From Caenimonas soli (GTDB taxonomy: Bacteria > Pseudomonadota > Gammaproteobacteria > Burkholderiales > Burkholderiaceae_C): 64,000 nucleotides of DNA. Shown one piece after another: positions 26,472-33,620 of the stretch. A program made the position numbers and the translations under genes. A model generated the notes under the pieces. The model saw nothing but the letters and a program-made list of their open reading frames with translations, did not search any database and had not been told where the DNA came from. Location: the NCBI RefSeq assembly GCF_013155545.1, contig NZ_JABJVV010000013.1:106896-170895 (forward strand), written 5' to 3'. How positions within the stretch are numbered: position 1 is the first letter of the stretch; each line of letters starts with the position of its first letter.

Positions 26472-26842
26472 GGAAGGTCTGAACATGTCGCGAATCCGAT
26501 CCGGAAGTCGGCAATGCATATTCATCTGACTAGCAGATGGTTTTGCCCCAGCCAGATGTCGAACTAGCCAACTACTTGCCAGGGAATGACATGTCAGTGA
26601 TCCTCGAATCTCTCCTCGACGATGAGCGCCGTGCCGACTGCCGCGCCAACGATGGAGCCATGGCCATGGGCCGACCCATCATCGCGAGCCAGCCCACCAT
26701 CCACCCCGTGCAGCGCACCAGCAGGCTGCATCCTGCACGGAGCGAACGTTCTAACGCGGCGCAGGTCGCCACGAACGAACTCAGTTAGCCCAAGGAGTGC
26801 ATTTGGTCAGACTTTCCCTAGCCGGAGCCGGGCGCATATGAT
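26472..26842. other. Intergenic stretch without a supported gene
   Basis: Between the aldolase-family gene and the LysR gene. Short open frames exist on both strands (for example 26537-26788) but show no domain, no good ribosome-binding site and a composition typical of chance frames. The promoter of the LysR gene must lie here. Confidence 0.5.
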
Positions 26843-26856
26843 GGGCCGCAAGGCCC
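26843..26856 (+). promoter_or_regulatory. GNRA-loop hairpin immediately before the LysR start codon
   Basis: GGGCC (26843-26847) and GGCCC (26852-26856) form a perfect 5-bp stem closed by a GCAA tetraloop, three bases before the ATG at 26860. The only Shine-Dalgarno-like bases (AAGG) lie inside the hairpin. In RNA this would be a stable structure that could limit translation initiation. Confidence 0.4.
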
Positions 26857-26859
26857 GTC

Positions 26860-27768
26860 ATGCACATCTCATTGGTCCGACTCAAATCCTTCCTCACGGT
26901 CGCCCGCGCCCAATCGCTGCGGGAGGCCAGTGATATTCTGGGCGTCACTCAACCTGCGTTGAGCAAGCAGATCGCTCAGCTGGAAGAGGAAATTGGGCGG
27001 CCGCTTTTCCAACGACATGGCCGTGGCATGTCGCTCACCTCGGCCGGTCAGGCTCTTCTTGACGGTATCGGCGGAAGCGTCGGCCACCTCGAAGCCGCAG
27101 TCCACATGGCGCGTGACCATGATGAGCTCGAAGCAGGCCAACTGCGGCTCACGTCGCTCAGCACGCTGGCCGCATATCTCATCCCGGCAGCCGCGGCGCT
27201 GCTGCACGCGAAGTTTCCCCGGCTTCGCCTGTTGCTCTTGGTCAACAACTCAGTCGAGGTGGTTGAGATGATTGAGCGTGGCAAGGCGGATATTGGCGTC
27301 GTGTACGACGTGGCAGTGGATACTGACGCGTTCGTCGTTCACCCCCTTCACGACGAACGCATAGCCGTGTTCGCCAAGGAAGGGGCATTTGGGCTCGAGG
27401 CAAACGGCGTGGATGTGCAAGAGCTGTCACGCCTGCCGCTCCTCTTGCCGCCGCGGCCCTACGCTCTGCGCCGCGTTCTGGAACGGGAATGTGGACGTGA
27501 ACTGCATCCAGTCGCAGAGTGCAGCACCGCGGACCTCGTTCTTCGCCTGGCGAGCTTGGGAGTGGGTGTGGGCGTGCTGCCGGAGCTGATGCCCCGTGAG
27601 ATGGTGGAAGGATGTGGGTTGCGTCGACTGAGTCTTCTCGGCGGCAAGACCTCCAGGCGGGTAGTCGCGATCACCCGTATCGGCGACGACAAGAGTCCCC
27701 TGATAGGAGAGGCGCTCGATGCTCTGCGGCAAACCATGCGTCCCAACTCAATGCCCGAACACGAGTGA
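26860..27768 (+). CDS. LysR-family transcriptional regulator
   Basis: A 302-residue protein with an N-terminal LysR helix-turn-helix (FLTVARAQSLREASDILG, TQPALSKQIAQLEEEIGRPLF) and a periplasmic-binding-protein-like effector domain (LRLTSLSTLAAYLIPAAA, ADIGVVYDV, LRLASLGVGVGVLPE). It lies downstream of and in the same direction as the Bug/aldolase pair, an arrangement common for Bug receptor loci, and probably regulates them. Its 3' end overlaps the converging flavoprotein gene by 21 bp. Confidence 0.9.
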   Translation: MHISLVRLKSFLTVARAQSLREASDILGVTQPALSKQIAQLEEEIGRPLFQRHGRGMSLTSAGQALLDGIGGSVGHLEAAVHMARDHDELEAGQLRLTSLSTLAAYLIPAAAALLHAKFPRLRLLLLVNNSVEVVEMIERGKADIGVVYDVAVDTDAFVVHPLHDERIAVFAKEGAFGLEANGVDVQELSRLPLLLPPRPYALRRVLERECGRELHPVAECSTADLVLRLASLGVGVGVLPELMPREMVEGCGLRRLSLLGGKTSRRVVAITRIGDDKSPLIGEALDALRQTMRPNSMPEHE

Positions 27769-28647
27769 CCGATGAACGGCCGCGCCGGCAAGCGCGCCAT
27801 CGCCGACGGCCAGAGCCACGTTACCCATGGGGCGGGCCAGGTCGCCGCAGGCGAACACCCCGGGCACTGTCGTTTCCTTCATCGCACCGGTTTTCACAAA
27901 GCGGCCCAGTGGCCCCTCTTCGTGCTCGCACCCCAGCTGCTCGGCGAGATTCGATGCTGGTTCAGTGCGGCTCGCGACGAAGATGCCCTCCAAGTCGAAC
28001 CGCTGATCGTCGTCGAGGTGAACCATGGCAAGGCCGCTGACCCGCGTTACCCGTCCGGGCTGCACTCGAACGCCCCGACCTTGAAGCTCACCTGCCTCTT
28101 CGGCGGAGATTCCGAGGACGTCGTTGGGAAACAACGTGACCGAGCCCCACTCGGGCAGCAGCATTGCCTGATGCAGCGACGCCGGGCCAGTGGCGATCAC
28201 GCCAATCCGACCCCGCTGCAGTTCGTAACCGTGGCAGTAAGGGCAGTGGAAAACACTCTTGCCCCAGCGCTCCTGCAGTCCCGGAATTTCCGGCAGATGG
28301 TCGACCACGCCCGTCGCCAGCAGCAGGCGCTGTGCCCAGAGACGTCCGCGCGGCGTCTGTACCTGGAAAAAACCGCCATCGTATGGGGCTGCCGCATCGA
28401 CCCCGCAATCGACCCACTCAACGGTTGGGTACGCCATAAGCTGCTCGCGAGCATCGTCGAGGATGTCACCTGGCGGCCGGCCATCCTGCGCCATCAGGCC
28501 GTGCGCGCGCGCGGCGAACCGGTTGCGCCTGCGGCCACTGTCGAAGACGACGACGCGCCGCCGCGCGCGAGCCAGCGGCAGCGCGGCAGAGATCCCGGCG
28601 TAGCTGCCGCCCACGATGGCGACGTCGATGCGTGCGTCAATGACCAT
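27748..28647 (-). CDS. FAD-dependent oxidoreductase, thioredoxin-reductase-like
   Basis: A 299-residue protein. The FAD-binding VAIVGGSYAGISAALPLARA is near the N-terminus, HCPYCHGYE has a CxxC in the redox-centre position, and VFACGDLARPMGNVALAVGDGA is the C-terminal FAD motif. The fold is that of thioredoxin reductases, but no thioredoxin gene is nearby. The ATG at 28647 has GAGG seven bases upstream. It overlaps the Rrf2-type regulator gene by 11 bp, a frequent pairing in which the regulator represses the flavoprotein under non-inducing conditions. Confidence 0.9.
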   Translation of the reverse strand: MVIDARIDVAIVGGSYAGISAALPLARARRRVVVFDSGRRRNRFAARAHGLMAQDGRPPGDILDDAREQLMAYPTVEWVDCGVDAAAPYDGGFFQVQTPRGRLWAQRLLLATGVVDHLPEIPGLQERWGKSVFHCPYCHGYELQRGRIGVIATGPASLHQAMLLPEWGSVTLFPNDVLGISAEEAGELQGRGVRVQPGRVTRVSGLAMVHLDDDQRFDLEGIFVASRTEPASNLAEQLGCEHEEGPLGRFVKTGAMKETTVPGVFACGDLARPMGNVALAVGDGALAGAAVHRSLVFGH

Positions 28648-29098
28648 GGTGCACCTCTTCGCCAAGGCGACTCCGTTCCTGGAGCAGCCCATGGAAGTCC
28701 CGGGCAAGCCGAGCGAGGCTCACCCTCTCCAGGTGCTCAAGGAGCATTCGCTCCGCGTCGCGGAACGCGGTGCCGAGCGCGGCGTTCACGGCCTGTTCGA
28801 CCAGGCAGGTGGGCTGGTCGTCGCGGTGGCCCACACTCAGCAGTTGTGGGCCTCCGATCGCCTCATGAATGTCGCGCAACGTGATCCGCTCCAACGGGCA
28901 CGAGATCACCCAGCCTCCACCGTGTCCTTTGCCTGAAGTGACGAAGCCTGCGTCGCGCAGGCCGCCCATGACGCGGCGAACGACGACGGGGTTCGTTCCC
29001 ATCGCCGCAGCCAACATTTCGGACGTGGCGGGACGGCCGAGTTCCGCCATGTGCAGCAAGCAGTGCAAGACGCCTGACAACCGGGAGTCTCTTTTCAT
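28637..29098 (-). CDS. Rrf2-family transcriptional regulator
   Basis: About 153 residues. It has the Rrf2 winged helix (RLSGVLHCLLHMAELG, TSEMLAAAMGTNPVVVRRVMGGLRDAGF), then SGKGHGGGW and LERITLRDIHEAIGG. The three closely spaced cysteines of iron-sulfur members such as IscR/NsrR are absent, so it resembles the YwnA-like cluster-free group. The ATG at 29098 is chosen because the longer frame would read through a palindromic operator. It is co-transcribed with the flavoprotein gene. Confidence 0.88.
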   Translation of the reverse strand: MKRDSRLSGVLHCLLHMAELGRPATSEMLAAAMGTNPVVVRRVMGGLRDAGFVTSGKGHGGGWVISCPLERITLRDIHEAIGGPQLLSVGHRDDQPTCLVEQAVNAALGTAFRDAERMLLEHLERVSLARLARDFHGLLQERSRLGEEVHHGH

Positions 29099-29117
29099 GC
29101 AACTATGATGGTTGCAT
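29097..29117. promoter_or_regulatory. Palindrome ATGCAAC-N7-GTTGCAT at the Rrf2 start, probable operator
   Basis: Perfect 7-bp arms are separated by seven bases. The left arm overlaps the first two bases of the start codon. Rrf2 dimers bind 20-27-bp dyads of this kind near their own promoters, so autorepression is expected. Confidence 0.6.
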
Positions 29118-29190
29118 GACTTGTCCCGCACGCGCGCAGGGGCATTGAGTCATCACCGGCGCGCGTCCATTCGGGGAGTTGAGATGACGC

Positions 29191-30084
29191 TCACGGAGTC
29201 AGGGGATGGGCGGCCATGAATTCGATCAGGGCACGAACAGCCGGAAGCATGCCGCGCCGCGTCGGGAATGCGGCTTGAATCTCGCTGATCGGGCAGCTCC
29301 ACTGCGGCAGCACCACCCTTAGCAAACCCCTTTTGATTTCGTCGCGGCAGACGACCTCGGCCAGCAAGCTCACGCCAACCCCGTCCATTGCCGCTTGCTT
29401 GAGGGCGAACATGTCTTCAGTGACGAGCCGCGGTTCATGGGCGACTTCGGCGACAGTGCCGCCGTTCCGCAAGGTCCACGTATGCCGATCGCCATCGCTC
29501 GGAAGCGACAACGTAGGCCAGCCACTGAGCGCTTGGGGTTCCGTGGGCTCGCCCCGGTCCGCAAGGAAGGCGGGACTGGCGACCAGCACATCGGTGGTCT
29601 GGCCCAGGCGACGGACCACCAGGCTGGAGTCCTCGAAGGGCTGCCTGCGCACGCGCAACACCAGGTCCATGTGCTCGTCGACGGGATCGACCCGGCGGTT
29701 GGTGACCAGCATGGTCACGCGCACCTTCGGGTAAGCGAGAAGAAATTTCGCCAACAGCTGGTTCAGCCAGCATTGCGCCAGCGTGATCGGGCAGCTGATG
29801 CGCAGCGGTCCCTTTGGCTCGGCCACTGCCTGCTGAATGACATCCCGGGCCGATTCGCTCAGTGACGCCACGGCCTGGCATCGCTCGTAAAACAGCTGCC
29901 CCGTTGGGGTCACCACGAGCTGGCGCGAAGTCCGGTGCAGCAACCTGACGCCCATGCGTTCCTCGAGAAGCGAGATGCGCCGGCTCAGCCGCGATTTCGG
30001 AATGCCCAGCTGGCGGCTCGCCGCGCTGAAACCGTTGAACTCCACCACCTTGGCAAAGAAAACCAGGTCGTTGAGATCGTCCAT
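29191..30084 (-). CDS. LysR-family transcriptional regulator
   Basis: A protein of 297 residues with a LysR helix-turn-helix (FFAKVVEFNGFSAASRQLG, PKSRLSRRISLLEERMGVRLL) and a CrgA/AaeR-type effector domain (GPLRISCPITLAQCWLNQLL, DLVLRVRRQP, DGVGVSLLAE). It is divergent from the azoreductase gene, with 138 bp between them, and is the obvious candidate regulator of the 30.2-35.5 kb operon. Confidence 0.9.
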   Translation of the reverse strand: MDDLNDLVFFAKVVEFNGFSAASRQLGIPKSRLSRRISLLEERMGVRLLHRTSRQLVVTPTGQLFYERCQAVASLSESARDVIQQAVAEPKGPLRISCPITLAQCWLNQLLAKFLLAYPKVRVTMLVTNRRVDPVDEHMDLVLRVRRQPFEDSSLVVRRLGQTTDVLVASPAFLADRGEPTEPQALSGWPTLSLPSDGDRHTWTLRNGGTVAEVAHEPRLVTEDMFALKQAAMDGVGVSLLAEVVCRDEIKRGLLRVVLPQWSCPISEIQAAFPTRRGMLPAVRALIEFMAAHPLTP

Positions 30085-30116
30085 TTCGGGTCACCTCGAG
30101 TTCTTGTTCGACGGGT

Positions 30117-30130
30117 TGTCGTTCACGACA
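30117..30130. promoter_or_regulatory. Palindrome TGTCGT-TC-ACGACA in LysR/azoR divergent promoter
   Basis: A 14-bp near-perfect dyad (6-bp arms, 2-bp centre) in the 138-bp region between the LysR gene and azoR. The spacing is not the canonical T-N11-A of LysR boxes, so its role is uncertain. Confidence 0.3.
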
Positions 30131-30222
30131 TGGAACGTTGCGTTCATTTTGACCTACTTGTTCGGCAATCGTTCCGTCAGCATCATCGAACACACAAACT
30201 TCGTGCTGGAAAGGCGCAAAAA

Positions 30223-30855
30223 ATGAAACTACTGCATGTCGATGCCAGCGTGACCGGGGCGCAATCCGTCTCACGCGAACTGTCGTCCGCCGTGGTCGAG
30301 GCTTGGCGCGCGTCGGAACCGGGGCTTCAATTGGTCTATCGCGATCTCGCCCGCACGGTGCCGCCGCAGTTGACCGAAGCCGCATTGAAGGTCATCAAAT
30401 TCGGTGCCGAGCCTTCGGCGGATACGCCCGCGCGCGATCTGGCATTCATGGAAGAACTGCTTGTCGAGTTCCTGACTGCCGATGCGGTCGTGATCGGCGC
30501 GCCGATGTACAACTTCACTGTCCCCACCCAGCTCAAGGGTTGGCTTGATGCGCTTGCCCAGCCGGGACGCACCTTTGCCTACACACCGCAAGGCCCCAAA
30601 GGGCTGGCCACCGGCAAGCGGGTCATCATCGCCTCAGCGCGAGGGGGCAGCTACAGCCAACCGCCGATGAACGCGAGGGACTTCCAGGAGCCCTATTTGA
30701 TCGCGGTGCTCAATTTCATGGGCATTACCGACATCGAGGTGGTACGGGCCGAAGGGGTCAACATGCCCGGGCGCCGCGACGGTTCTATCGAACAGGCGCG
30801 CCGCGATATTTCCGTCCTGTTCGGGGTCGCGCAGGCCGCGCCGGTCGCAGCATGA
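30223..30855 (+). CDS. azoR: FMN-dependent NADH-azoreductase/quinone reductase
   Basis: A 210-residue flavodoxin-fold protein with MKLLHVDASVTGAQSVSREL at the N-terminus, the FMN-contact motif PMYNFTVPTQLKGWLDA and IIASARGGSYS. Proteins of this family reduce quinones and azo compounds with NADH. GGAAAGG lies upstream of the ATG at 30223. It overlaps the FAH-family gene by ATGA and is the first gene of an operon that ends in a feruloyl-CoA-synthetase-like gene, where quinone detoxification during phenolic catabolism is a plausible role. Confidence 0.92.
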   Translation: MKLLHVDASVTGAQSVSRELSSAVVEAWRASEPGLQLVYRDLARTVPPQLTEAALKVIKFGAEPSADTPARDLAFMEELLVEFLTADAVVIGAPMYNFTVPTQLKGWLDALAQPGRTFAYTPQGPKGLATGKRVIIASARGGSYSQPPMNARDFQEPYLIAVLNFMGITDIEVVRAEGVNMPGRRDGSIEQARRDISVLFGVAQAAPVAA

Positions 30856-31715
30856 AACTGGCCACCTTTCGCCATCAGGGCACGCAAAAGTTCGGCGCCG
30901 TTGAAGGTGGGGAGGTCGTCGATGTCCACGGGCAGCAAGGGGCTCCCGCCGGGCTGCGTGAACTTCTTGCCCTCGGGCCGGAAGGGATGGCTTGGATACG
31001 CGATGCCATCGGCGGCAGCCCGCGCATACCGTTGCGCCACGTTCAGTTGTGCGCGCCCATCCCGAGCCCACAAAAATTCCTCGGTCTGGGCGGCAACTAC
31101 GCATCCCATCTGGTTGAGGCGGCCAAGGTCGGCGTGGTCCGCAGCAGCGGCCAGATTTGGTTCAACAAGCAGGTCTCGTGCATCGTCGGGCCCTACGACG
31201 CGGTCCACAAGCCGCGCGTCTCGGACCAATTCGACTATGAAGCGGAGTTGGGTGTGGTCATCGGCCGGCGCTGCCGGCATGTGCGCAAGGAAGATGCCGA
31301 TGCGGTGATCGCCGGCTATGTTGTTGTCAACGACATGAGCGTGCGCGACTGGCAACTGCGCGCACCGACGCACACGCTAGGCAAGTCCTTCGATACGCAT
31401 GGGCCGTTCGGGCCTTGGCTTGTGACGCGCGATGAAGTACCCGATCCGCATGCGCTGCGCATTCGCACCTGGGTGAACGGCGACTTGCGCCAAGACGCCA
31501 ACACGTCCCAGATGATTCATCGCATTGGCGCCATGGTGGAGGAGCTGTCCACCGCCTTCACGCTCGAACCCGGCGACGTGTTGTCGACCGGAAGCCCCGC
31601 CGGCGTCGGCGGGCTGATGGACCCGCCCCGCTATCTGTGCGCCGGCGATGTGGTGCGGGTGGAGATCGAATTCATTGGGGCGATAGAAAACCATGTGATT
31701 CCAGAGCCGGCCTGA
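30852..31715 (+). CDS. Fumarylacetoacetate hydrolase (FAH) family protein
   Basis: A 287-residue protein. The metal site of the FAH fold is complete: E130 and E132 in DYEAELGVVIG and D161 in VVNDMSVRD. GKSFDTHGPFGPWLV and LSTGSPAGVGG are the other family signatures. Members hydrolyse C-C bonds of beta-diketones, or isomerise and decarboxylate catechol meta-cleavage products. It follows azoR with an ATGA overlap and precedes an extradiol-like VOC gene, so a role after ring opening is likely. Confidence 0.9.
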   Translation: MKLATFRHQGTQKFGAVEGGEVVDVHGQQGAPAGLRELLALGPEGMAWIRDAIGGSPRIPLRHVQLCAPIPSPQKFLGLGGNYASHLVEAAKVGVVRSSGQIWFNKQVSCIVGPYDAVHKPRVSDQFDYEAELGVVIGRRCRHVRKEDADAVIAGYVVVNDMSVRDWQLRAPTHTLGKSFDTHGPFGPWLVTRDEVPDPHALRIRTWVNGDLRQDANTSQMIHRIGAMVEELSTAFTLEPGDVLSTGSPAGVGGLMDPPRYLCAGDVVRVEIEFIGAIENHVIPEPA

Positions 31716-31753
31716 CATCAGGGGCCCCGACTTCCAGCAACAAGGAGACTTTC

Positions 31754-32356
31754 ATGACGAATACACCTCGGACGCTGCCCGACGCAGCGGGGAACAAGGC
31801 CATCAGCCCAGTCAAGCTCGCGCATGTCGTGCTGCGCGCTTCCAATCTGAAGCGATCGCGCGACTGGTATCTGAGGGTGTTGGAGGCGCGGCCCGCTTTC
31901 GAGAACGAGATGGTCTGCTTTATGACCTATGACGATGAGCACCACCGCATCGGTCTGATAGGCCGGCCCGATGTCTCGGGGTCGGCCGACATGTGCCCGG
32001 GCCTGGAGCACATCGCTTTCACGTACGCCTCGCTGGGCGAATTGCTTGCCAGCTACCGGCGCCTGGCACGCCACGACATCCTGCCCTACTGGACGATCAA
32101 TCACGGTCCGACGATCTCGCTGTACTACAAGGATCCCGACGGAAACCGGCTCGAACTGCAATACGACGTGTTCGAGCAGCCGGCCGACCTGGATGCGTTC
32201 TTCGCCAGTGGCGCATACACAGAAAACTTCATGGGCGTCCGGTTCGACCCTGAGCAGATGATTGCCCGTTTTGAAGCCGGCGAGCCTTTGCCCGCGATCA
32301 CTGCGCGCCCGAAGCTGCCGGAGGGCGCGACACCCTGGGACATGTTCATTCCCTGA
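31754..32356 (+). CDS. VOC-family (type I extradiol dioxygenase-like) protein
   Basis: A 200-residue vicinal-oxygen-chelate protein. Candidate metal ligands are His24 (KLAHVVL), His86 (LEHIAF) and Glu134 (NRLELQYD), in the order found in extradiol dioxygenases. KDPDGN just before the glutamate is typical. AAGGAG precedes the ATG at 31754. It could cleave a catechol ring between the neighbouring azoreductase and FAH steps, but single-module VOC proteins also include glyoxalases, so the reaction is inferred. Confidence 0.85.
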   Translation: MTNTPRTLPDAAGNKAISPVKLAHVVLRASNLKRSRDWYLRVLEARPAFENEMVCFMTYDDEHHRIGLIGRPDVSGSADMCPGLEHIAFTYASLGELLASYRRLARHDILPYWTINHGPTISLYYKDPDGNRLELQYDVFEQPADLDAFFASGAYTENFMGVRFDPEQMIARFEAGEPLPAITARPKLPEGATPWDMFIP

Positions 32357-32384
32357 GCCAAAAAAAATATAACAGGAGACATTC

Positions 32385-33620
32385 ATGAGCACACTACCCC
32401 TTGCACGCGCCTCCAGCGGCCGCGCACTCAGCATGCCGCAGGTGCGCGTGCTGGCGATCTGCTTCCTGGTGGCCATGGTCGACGGCTTTGACACCTTGAT
32501 GCTGTCCTTCATTGCACCCCTGGTCGGCAAGCAGTTCGGTTTGGCGCCGGTCGAGATCGGCAAACTCTTCGCCGCCGGGTTTGTCGGCGCCGTGGCCGGT
32601 GCGCTGTGCGTCGGGCCGCTCGCGGACCGGTTCGGCCGCCGCGTCATGTTGCTGATCTGTCTGGCCGATGTCACGATCTTCACCCTGCTGTGCGCACAGG
32701 CGCAGTCGCCTGCCTCTCTCATGGCTTTGCGCTTCGCCGCCGGCCTGGGCCTGGGTGGCGCCATGCCCACAGTGATCGCCCTCACGGCCGAGAACATGCC
32801 GCCGGCGCACCGGGCATCCGCCGTCACCTGGATGTTCCTGGGGTTTCCGCTCGGCGCGGTGGTAGGCGGAGGCATTACCGCCGCCAATCTGTCGCATGGA
32901 TGGCAGGCGATTTTCCTGGGCGGAGGCCTAGCGGCCTTGGCCATGATTCCGCTGGCGCTATGGGGCCTGCCGGAGTCGCGACCGAGCCCGGACAACGCGC
33001 GCGCCCGCGCGCCCGCCTTCGCATCGCTCACCGCGCAGTTCGGGCAGGGCCGCGCAGCCTCGGCCCTGCTGTTGTGGCTGGGTGTGTTCTTTGTGATGCT
33101 GGTCAGCTACTTCCTTGTCAGCTGGATGCCCACCGTGCTGACGCGCGCCGGGTTCTCGCCAGAGCGTGCGGCGATCGCGGCAGTGCTGCTGAATCTGGGC
33201 GGTATCGTCGGAGCCTTGCTGCTGTCGTTTGCCATCAAGCTGTTCGGCCCCTGGCGTCCGGTGGCAGCGGCGTTCGCATTGGGCAGCTGCATGGTCTGGC
33301 TGTTGGGCCAGCAGATCAATTCTCCGCAAGCCATGATCATCGTGGTCTTCATCACGGGCATGTGCATATTCGGCGGTCAGCTGAGCACGCCGGCGATCGC
33401 GGTTCATCTTTTTCCCGCTCCCGTGCGCGGCGCCGGCACGGGCTGGACCATGGGGGTAGGGCGCATGGGATCGATTGCCGGCCCCGTGATCGGAGGCGCC
33501 CTTGTGGCGGCCAACTTGGGATGGCCGGTTCTCTTCCTGATCGTCGCCGTGCCGACGCTGCTGGCAGCGCTCGCCATCGCGTTTTCGGACCGGGCTCAAC
33601 CGCGGGCGGATGTCGAATGA
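32385..33620 (+). CDS. MFS transporter, aromatic acid:H+ symporter (AAHS)-like
   Basis: A 411-residue protein with 12 predicted membrane helices. DGFDT at 33-37 in the first helix and GPLADRFGRR in the first cytoplasmic loop are hallmarks of the PcaK/BenK group. SWMPTVLTRAGFSPERAA after the middle loop is also typical. It probably imports an aromatic acid such as a hydroxycinnamate or hydroxybenzoate. Its stop overlaps the start of the ligase gene (ATGA). Confidence 0.9.
   Translation: MSTLPLARASSGRALSMPQVRVLAICFLVAMVDGFDTLMLSFIAPLVGKQFGLAPVEIGKLFAAGFVGAVAGALCVGPLADRFGRRVMLLICLADVTIFTLLCAQAQSPASLMALRFAAGLGLGGAMPTVIALTAENMPPAHRASAVTWMFLGFPLGAVVGGGITAANLSHGWQAIFLGGGLAALAMIPLALWGLPESRPSPDNARARAPAFASLTAQFGQGRAASALLLWLGVFFVMLVSYFLVSWMPTVLTRAGFSPERAAIAAVLLNLGGIVGALLLSFAIKLFGPWRPVAAAFALGSCMVWLLGQQINSPQAMIIVVFITGMCIFGGQLSTPAIAVHLFPAPVRGAGTGWTMGVGRMGSIAGPVIGGALVAANLGWPVLFLIVAVPTLLAALAIAFSDRAQPRADVE

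Noticed and set aside
26537..26788. Small gene between aldolase and LysR
   Set aside because: 83 codons without recognisable domain, ribosome-binding site or neighbour logic, and an equally long frame lies on the other strand.
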